In this document: in pieces, positions 57,701 through 64,000 of the stretch
Position numbering within the stretch: position 1 is the first letter of the stretch
Layout of the letters: the number at the start of each line of letters is the position of its first letter
Made by a program: the position numbers and the translations under genes
DNA from: Muricea muricata
Lineage: Eukaryota > Cnidaria > Anthozoa > Malacalcyonacea > Plexauridae
NCBI GenBank assembly: GCA_963855995.1
Contig: OY979717.1
Span: 66,555,355 to 66,619,354 of the forward strand
DNA length: 64,000 nucleotides
Reading direction: 5' to 3'
The notes under the pieces: model-generated
The model's database searches: none
Seen by the model: only the letters and a program-made list of their open reading frames with translations
Told to the model about the DNA's origin: nothing

Positions 57701-60700
57701 ATATTTATGCTGCTCTGCAATTTTCGCGGGCTTTTAGACCAATAGCATGAGGTCTAATAGCGGCATGGCTCGGGGGGCAGTTTGTTATGCCCATTTGCCA
57801 GCTGGGTTTCACACTGGATACTTCGATTTTGCTTGCCTGTCTGTTTTTCAAATTCTTTCATGCCTCGCCTAACGAACAATAGTTTGTCTGCTTTGGCTGC
57901 TACGGATTTCGCGGTGCCTGCTGATGCTGCTGTGGATTTATCATCGCCGCTCAAGCCTGAGGCTGTGTCGAATGCTGGCGTCTCTTCGTCCAGCTTGTTG
58001 TCGTCGCTGGTTTCGTCGAGCAGCTCGGATGCTTCGTCCGCGGTCTCTTCTGTTTCTCCGGTTGTATCCTCTAGTCTCGGGACCGGGTCAGTGCTTTCGA
58101 AAGTCGTCCGTCCGGTGTCGTCGTTGTTGTCTTCGCCTCCCCTAGTATCGGCCAGCGTCGCGTCCCACACGTTGTTATCTACGCCTTACCGACCATCGCA
58201 GTGATGGCCCACCACACGCTTCGTGCCTGATGCTGTATCCTCCTCGTTACCTGGCAATTTAGCAAATTTCACGGGGATTTCGCCTTCATCCTCAACTGTT
58301 GTCAGTCCGCCATTGTTGTCAGTCCCAATCTCCTACGCCGTCCCACCGCCCGCTTTGACGCTGAATCCCATCTTTCAGCCGGCGATCCAGGCCCAGACCC
58401 CCCTCGTACACTCGGCGGTTCCCACGCAAGATTCCATCCTCCAGGCGGCGGTCAACACTCCGGATCCCATACTTCAGGCGGCGAGGTCAGAGATGGATAT
58501 TTAAGCAGAGGCTGTTGCTCAGGCTCAGTCCAGGCTGCGCGCTCTAACCCAGGCTCATGCTGCTGCTGTTGGCAATGTTTACGCCCGAGCGCAGGAATTG
58601 GCTTCAGTGGGTTCGCTTTCGGCATCCCTTGCTGTCCCTTCGCCTAATCAACAGCTGCTAATGCCACCATCTGCAGGTTTGGCGGCAGTTTGGCGTGTGT
58701 ATGCTGCTGGCTTGCGTGCCTATTTTCAGTTTTGCCGCAGTTTTAGTTACCCCTCGTTTCCTACGTCTGAGTGGCTGATAATGCTGTTTGCAACGTGGCT
58801 GGCTCAATCTCGGCGTCCGGCTCCGCCATCAGTCTCCGCCTACATCGCTGCCGTCCGTTCGTGGCATATTGACCTTGGCTCCCCTGATCCCACTCGTGGA
58901 GCTTCTCGACTCGCGCGGTTATTACGTGGCATCGGCCGCTCTCGTTCCTCCCCCACGCTGATCCGCCTTCCAATTACCAACCGGCTCATGGGTGTCCTCT
59001 TCTCCGCGCTCTCCGCCCCGTCAATTGACCACGTGATGTTTTGGGCTAGCTGCTGCACCGCCTTCTTCGGCTTTCTACGAGTCAGTGAGTTCACTTGTAC
59101 TGGTGTCTTCATCCCCTCTCGCCATTTAGCCATTACCAATATTCATCTCGATGGGGCTGGTCACTACCGTTTGTTCGTGAAAGCGTCCGAAACCGATCAA
59201 TTGCACCGGGGTTGCACCGTCCTGCTGGGACCCTCTGGCCAAGTCATCTGTCCCGTCGCTGCACTTTCCCGATATCTTGCCCTCCAGGGTTCCACTCCTG
59301 GCCCCTTATTTATCTGTGCCAACGGGTCACCGCTCTCGCCGTCCTTGGTCAATGATTGGCTCCGGTCCATTCTCGCGACCGCCGGTGTTCCGGGCAATTA
59401 TTCCAGTCACAGTTTTCGTATTGGCGCAGCTACCTCGGCCGCTGTTGCGGGAATTCCAGATCACGTCATCCAGACGTTGGGAAGCTGGTCTAGCGACTGT
59501 TACCGGTGCTACATTCGACTTCCCCCGCACGTCATTCTTCAATCGGCTCGCCATCTTGTTTGAAACGGGGGTCGGGGCTGGAAACGCCTTTGGAGTGGGT
59601 TCGTGCCTCGAATCCCCTTCTCCAGCTTTGCTGGAGGGTGGCGTTGGAGAGGTGAATTCTCGGCATCAAACAGATTTTTCTTGTCGGATGGTCCGCATGA
59701 CTCTGCAACCTAGAAGACAGCAGCCCAGTGAAGATCACTGTTAGCTAGCTTGCCGAGAAAACGTAGACGCCTAAACCGTCTCCAACAGAGCTACACCCTA
59801 CAATGTATTTTATGCAGCACTTTTATCGGTTTTCCAGTCATTGTTGACGCGGGCTTTATTACGAGTACGATAGATGTTAAATGTGTTTATGCAATAAAAA
59901 TAGTTAACATCAAGTACGAGGTGCGCTGCGGGTTATTATTATGTATATTTATGCTGCTCTGCAATTTTCGCGGGCTTTTAGACCAATAGCATGAGGTCTA
60001 ATAGCGGCATGGCTCGGGGGGCAGTTTGTTATGCTCATTTGCCAGCTGGGTTTTACACTGGATACTTCGATTTCCCAACCCTCCCCACCCACGTGTGGGT
60101 TGCCCTGTCCCTTGTGCTATGCCTGGCTGCTTGCCAACTACTGTCTCGGCTGCTTGCCAACTACTGTCTCGGCTGCTTGCCGAAATTGCGTTTCCTTGCT
60201 AACTGTTTTCGGGGTGCTTGCCCGTTGTTACTGCTATATGCTTGTCGTATGTGTCTCCGTTTGCTTAGGTTGTGAGTAGCGTATTCTGTCCCGTTCGTCA
60301 CTGGTCACTGTCTAGTGCTCGTTTCGTGCGTGCTCGTGTCTGTAGGAGTGCTAATGTTGTCATGTTGTGCTGCTGTTCTTTGTTTGTGCAGGTGTCTGTG
60401 TTAGGTTGGCCGGAGTTATTTCAGGCGTCGTGTTAGCTTGTTCTGTGTTACTGTATTAATGTTGTCACTTGCTACCGCACCCGCTTGCCGGGCTTGCTCT
60501 CCGGCTACTTCGGATGATTTTTTTAAAATTTATTTTGCTTGCTTTTTGCGTTACACGTTTGCACCTTGTCACAGGACTTATTGGTAAGTGTTTTTACGTG
60601 TTTGTGTGGGGGGGGGGGGGCTATCCCTTTCCATTAACCTTGTTATAGTGTCTTACTCATCTCCACGTTTTATCGTGTGACAGTAGCTCTGTCCGCGGAG

Positions 60701-63700
60701 AGGTGAATTCTCGGCATCAAACAGATTTTTCTTGTCGGATGGTCCGAATGACTCTGCAACCTAGAAGACAGCAGCCCAGTGAAGATAACTGTTAGCTAGC
60801 TTGCCGAGAAAACGTAGACGCCTAAACCGTCTCCAACAGAGCTACACCCTCCAATGTATTTTATGCAGCACTTTTATCGGTTTTCCAGTCATTGTTGACG
60901 CGGGCTTTATTACGAGTACGATAGATGTTAAATAAATCTAAAAATTACACAATGACATTGTCCAATCCTGTTCTCACCAACATTGCATGGAACTGATCAG
61001 TTTTTGTTCTGTAGAGTAGTAAATTAATAAGGCAAATATTCATACTTTTAGTAACATAAAGTGCACGCTGAAAATGCATCAAGTTATTCAGTCACACATT
61101 TTTTACATTTTATTTGATTATTTAATTAACACCACTACCTTCAAAACTGCTTGTCATTCTACTAGACGGGGCAATTTTTGGACGGAAATTAGTACCTTAA
61201 AACACAATTCCTATTTCGTAAGATGTACTCACCCCGTACTCTCTTCCAGCTTTAGTGCGTTCTTCTAAAATTCTATTTCTTTCAAGCTGGGATATTTCAT
61301 CTTCTCCTAATTTTACGCACCTGTCACAAAGTCAGCACAACGAAATAAGCTTCTGGTTTCATATCTACATTAGGTCTTATTTTTCTTACCATCTTAACTG
61401 ATTTTGTCTTTCTTCGTTGATATTTTGTTGTACTTTGTACTCGAATACAGTTTCCTGAAGTCAAGGCATAGTAATGTCATCAGTGGATGAGTGAAAAGAA
61501 TTGAGCAAAAATCTCAAGTGAAACATATTGGAGACTTGCTTTGAGGAAGTCAATGCAGAAACGTGGTTGAGAGAGGTAGGAAACGCTCACGGGAAAGGTC
61601 AAAGAACGTTTTTCGAATACCATACAATATCGCACTGTTTTATAATATGTGTACACACACTGCTTGGGATTAGAGATCAACAAGGTCAGTATTTTGTAAC
61701 TAATGTTGCATTCATACCAATATTTCCATCTTGTCGTAATTTAATGAATTGTGGTGTTTTGTGGGAAAGTTTTTTCCTGTTTAGTCTCATACAAAGTTTA
61801 CAATACGAGCGTCTGTGTTGTATTGAGTATAGTTGAGCGATAGAATATTTTTCACAAAGTACGGCCGCTGATGTTAACTTTATATCATATAAAGTCTCAA
61901 CTCATGTAATTTTTGAATTTCTAAATCCCAAAAATCTAAAAGTGCATCTGCTAGCGTCATACCTTGAGTTGTTTCGTGCTTAGTGGAATATCCTTCTTTT
62001 CTTTCACAGCTAAAATAATACAAAGACGAAGAATTACAATAATGGACTACATGAAATTTTTATTCTCGCCGCGATGCTATGCAAGAGTCACACATGCACA
62101 GCTTATTCGCACACTGAAAGTGTGGGTAGAGATATTTTCCAATTAAAAAAAAGATTCAGTCAAGTGAGAGCAAAGCTATATTCTTCAAACCATAATCTGA
62201 AATTAGCTTAGCTAGTAAAACTCATCTAAATAATGCAGCTACCACGAGTAGCTTTACCTTGTCGAATATCTTTTGCTTTAAGTTTCCCTGGTTGTTGTTG
62301 CAAAACATACGACACTGCGCTTGGCGTGACTAAATTCTTCGGAAATCTTATACCGTTGCGGATGATCTCCTACATATTACAATAAAAGCATGTGTTTAGG
62401 TTTTTAACATTTAGGCAAGTAAGAGGTATCACTATAGTTTAACTACAAGAACAAATGTACGACTACACAATGTACAGTACAAGTATTATTACAATGTAAA
62501 GTACTATTAAACGTGACTATATCAGGCCTTATTGATCATTGTTTGAATTATAAGTTCATATTAACAATATGTTGTAAAGAGTTGAACATGCACGGGTGGT
62601 AAAATTACACAGTTCAACTAGCAATGAAATCACCACGATTTAGCTAGAAAACGATCAAGAATATTATGACTCGGAGTAACTTTTTTTACCTCATTCTTAT
62701 CAGACGTAGCGAGTAATTTCGCCTGTTTCTTTAATCTTGACCTGTACAATGGATCAATGGAAGAAGGATCAAGAGGTTTGCTGGCCACGATTCTTTTAGA
62801 CGATTCTATATCTTGTCCAATATCTCCATTTTTTGTTTTCAACAGCCTGTACAAAAAGTGTAGAAAGATCATAAACACCCGATATCACAAGTCTCAATTT
62901 CATGTGATATAAGTATACTACCATAAACTAGGTAAATCTAATTTTTGATCAATTTGCGTCGGTGGCGTTTTCTACAGGTACGTCTATTCCGACCTCATCT
63001 TTACGTCGCTTTAACCAGGAACAACAAATACCTTGTAATTTTTGAAACAGTTACCATGGTAAGCAAAACATAATTTAGATAATAAAATGCCGGCTATTAG
63101 ACGTGTAATCAACTGCCTGCCATAAGAGCATACAAATTTGTAAGCAAACAACCTTGCAAAAATAATATTTGTTATAAACATTATTCAGACGTAGGCCTAT
63201 AAACTAATTTATAGACGTGGCTACCACTGCATGATAGCAACGTTTAAAAAGTTGGTTGCTGCATATACTGATAAATCTTTTAGAGTAAACTTACTTTAGT
63301 TTCATCCCTGGCGCTGAACATCCAGTAATATGACATGTTCGCGGTGAAGCATTAAACTGCGATATCAACAGCTGAAATACATTCAACACAATTAATAATA
63401 TGCTATTATAAAGCCTAAAAGGAGCGTAAGAGGTGATATAAGTAATTCTTAATTTAAAGGAGTTTGGGACTAAACATTTAGCTTGATTCATTTAACTTTT
63501 TATATCTTGATTACTTCTTGAGGCATTATGGTGAAGCATGTAAGCTGTGCGCCATCTTGGATTACTAGGGATGTGCATGTTACGTCACAATTGGGATCAC
63601 GTGACATCTTGATATCGACAAGCAGTGTCAGCACAGACAATAAATTGTTTAAAGTTGCTATTTGATTTTCCACAGTATTTTGTTTAAACTTCCATTGTTA

Positions 63701-63956
63701 TTTAGATTACTACAAATATTTTTAATACCTTATTTTGCCCATGATGCCACATAATGTGCTGAGTTAAATTTTCCTTTATATTTATCTCAATAAAAGTTAA
63801 GCTTGGATGAATTGAACCTTTAAAAGCCGCTAAAAACACAGCGAGTGTCACGCATTCACGCAAAACTTATTACCTGTAATTTACTGTGAACTGTACAGAA
63901 TTCCGTTGGGCTAAAAGTTACTTTGATGTCCAATGAACCATTACCAGGTATAATAC
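42763..63956 (-). CDS. CFAP221: CFAP221/PCDP1-like cilium central-apparatus protein, 3' 20 exons
   Basis: Exons (minus strand): 63956-63874, 63371-63295, 62846-62690, 62369-62258, 62009-61963, 61454-61390, 61320-61233, 57439-57350, 56954-56859, 56390-56330, 55573-55455, 55063-54983, 54897-54790, 54527-54282, 54083-53937, 53545-53445, 52882-52790, 46566-46453, 44465-44391, 42892-42763. All acceptors are AG, all donors GT, and every junction keeps phase, giving 695 residues to a TAG. Blocks that I recognise from vertebrate PCDP1: VTFSPTEF, QPGKLKAKDIR, RGDPIADVEF, YTLLGYKP, DYHLCPLPRY, VISGLMTWKRF, LTPEMV and the end ELWTYVES. The N-terminal part lies beyond the window. The protein works in the ciliary central-pair C1d complex and binds calmodulin in algae. 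A BEL element and a Crypton pair sit in introns. Confidence 0.88.
43199..43430. mobile_element. MITE with acacgcgtaaaaa ends, in last CFAP221 intron
   Basis: The ends acacgcgtaaaaattacgag and the complement of ctcgtaattttttgccgtgt are inverted. The whole 232 bp is a nearly complete inverted repeat built on gttgaacaatgttg-type words. Confidence 0.7.
43430..43871. mobile_element. Second MITE, abutting the first, sharing its tips
   Basis: The ends acacacgtaaaaa and the complement of tttttacgtgtgta are inverted. The interior is packed with caacttgt/acaagttg words (more than a dozen) on both strands. It begins exactly where the previous element ends. Confidence 0.65.
45290..45450. repeat. Degenerate ccctaa-type interstitial repeat
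   Basis: Irregular words such as aaccctaatcctaacc and aaacctaaacctaccctaat. They resemble telomere repeats but the phase is irregular. Confidence 0.4.
46939..47064 (-). repeat. 3' LTR of the BEL/Pao element
   Basis: 126 bp, starts tgtaataaacattcgattta on plus and ends atttattaca; no difference from the other LTR was found. Confidence 0.92.
47171..48582 (-). pseudogene. BEL/Pao integrase (frameshifted, internally deleted)
   Basis: The first frame (48582-47950) has an HHCC-type zinc region (HHFTDLVVIDNHERTFH ... CVLCKK) and the first catalytic Asp in TGIDFAGPH. Right after it the frame changes, and the other frame carries ARRGLPSTIRTDNAKTF with the second Asp. A third stretch (47953-47171) has APWWGGYWERMVK with the Glu and a C-terminal SVGDIVILKND domain. 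The gap between first and second Asp is only about 20 codons instead of about 60, so roughly 120 bp of the catalytic core is missing. The integrase cannot be active. Confidence 0.85.
48579..52121 (-). pseudogene. gag-pol: BEL/Pao Gag-Pro-RT polyprotein (long ORF, cut in RNase H)
   Basis: 1180 codons open from MDDLLGEANELTC. Gag: helical lead, then PKLTMPRFKGELTKWNSFWDSF, then three Cys/His knuckles (CVYCKGEHYSASC, CFNCIRRGHQVKDC, CRHCNKRHHQSIC). Protease: active site LFDSGSQRTYI (Asp-Ser-Gly). RT: LRVVYDGSA, FLMISI, FCRLVFGLRPSP and catalytic YVDDFLSG. RNase H begins with FSDASKRAYSAVVYM and PRLELLGA, reaching YWTDS. The frame then runs into FRKRKKQ and stops. In Pao elements the rest of RNase H and a linker of about 150 residues would follow; here the integrase N-terminus follows at once, so an internal deletion is likely. 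Confidence 0.9.
52209..52226 (-). other. Primer-binding site for tRNA-Lys
   Basis: On the minus strand the 18 bases directly after the 5' LTR read TGGCGCCCAACGTGGGGC. That is the sequence I know as complementary to the 3' end of tRNA-Lys(1,2), as in Mason-Pfizer-type retroviruses. Confidence 0.8.
52227..52352 (-). repeat. 5' LTR of the BEL/Pao element
   Basis: Same 126 bp as 46939-47064. It is very short for an LTR, so promoter and polyA signals must be compact. Confidence 0.92.
57637..59880 (+). mobile_element. Crypton-like tyrosine-recombinase element, copy 1
   Basis: 2244 bp, much richer in G+C than the host. The left 193 bp (57637-57829) recur at 59881-60073; the right 235 bp (59646-59880) recur at 60697-60931, each with only three mismatches. 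Encodes a tyrosine recombinase and no reverse transcriptase. It lies antisense in the long CFAP221 intron between 61233 and 57439. Confidence 0.8.
57782..59563 (+). pseudogene. Tyrosine recombinase of the Crypton-like element (two in-frame stops)
   Basis: One frame from 57782 (perhaps starting at the ATG at 57861, MPRLTNN) to 59563 is broken only by TGA at 58202 and TAA at 58502. The N-terminal about 220 codons are Ser/Pro/Val-rich and disordered (SSLLSSLVSSSSSDASSAVS). The C-terminal about 320 codons hold the recombinase: SAM-like helices with VWRVYAAGLRAYFQFC, SAYIAAVRSWH; catalytic Arg in FFGFLRVSEF, candidate Lys in LFVKASETDQ, HSFRIGAAT (His-x-x-Arg), LGSWSS (Trp/His position) and Tyr in CYIRLPPH. 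All catalytic positions are still present, so the copy died recently through nonsense changes in the N-terminal half, or is read by a downstream start at 58598. Confidence 0.85.
59881..60931 (+). mobile_element. Crypton-like copy 2, internally deleted, in direct tandem
   Basis: Begins base-to-base after copy 1. It has the same 193 bp left end and 235 bp right end, but 623 bp of unrelated interior (cgtgtgggttgccctg..., two copies of tgcttgccaactactgtctc, a run of 12 G). No ORF. Either a non-autonomous derivative that integrated into the end of copy 1, or the split-repeat end of a single Ngaro-like element. Confidence 0.7.
60114..60185. repeat. Short tandem repeat tgcttgccaactactgtctc-ggc
   Basis: A 23 bp unit occurs two to three times in a row inside copy 2. 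Confidence 0.65.
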
Positions 63957-64000
63957 CTAGTGAAATAAAAAACAAAATCATGATCAGGATGCAATATTTT

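Noticed and set aside
58761..59139. Minus-strand ORFs in the Crypton-like element
   Set aside because: High G+C sequence gives long chance ORFs; the catalytic residues lie in the plus frame.

Overview
The window looks like nuclear DNA of an invertebrate animal, most like an early-branching or cnidarian-type genome. It is AT-rich and has a multi-exon cilium gene with GT..AG introns. It also carries many kinds of mobile DNA: a Polinton/Maverick, L2/CR1/jockey-type LINEs, a BEL/Pao LTR element, a Crypton-like tyrosine-recombinase element and many TIR/MITE elements. No bacterial-style operons, rRNA, tRNA or CRISPR were seen. The species cannot be fixed from the sequence alone. LAYOUT: 1-6300 holds three terminal-inverted-repeat elements (604-2275; 2297-4937 with a 9-11 bp target duplication; 5238-6262 with an 8 bp target duplication). 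6377-30613 is one degraded Polinton-like element with long TIRs and an 8 bp flanking direct repeat. It is swollen to 24.2 kb by five later insertions (LINE 3' fragment 6776-7356, LINE about 8231-11060, PIF/Harbinger-like MITE 12621-13345, TTAA-targeting element 16444-19898 with its own nested MITE, and a MITE 30357-30591). Without them it is about 16.4 kb. 30614-42700 is mostly gene-poor DNA with hairpin repeats and MITEs. 42763-63956 (minus strand) is the 3' three-quarters of a host gene that I identify as CFAP221/PCDP1 (a cilium central-apparatus protein). It has 20 exons reconstructed here by hand, and its introns hold a BEL/Pao element (46939-52352) and a tandem pair of Crypton-like elements (57637-60931). 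HOW THE GENES FIT: the Polinton has the virus-like set: protein-primed-type family B DNA polymerase, retrovirus-like integrase with chromodomain, FtsK/HerA-type packaging ATPase, major capsid protein, probable penton/minor capsid protein and a collagen-stalk fibre. It also has several small membrane, acylated or coiled-coil proteins and a GIY-YIG/zinc-finger family. Almost every longer gene is broken by frameshifts or stops, so it is an old or damaged copy. No adenain-like protease was recognised. The most striking unexplained pattern is a set of perfect AT-rich palindromes abutting Polinton start codons, plus 12-13 bp perfect hairpins sitting exactly between convergent Polinton genes, which looks like a built-in punctuation system for transcription.
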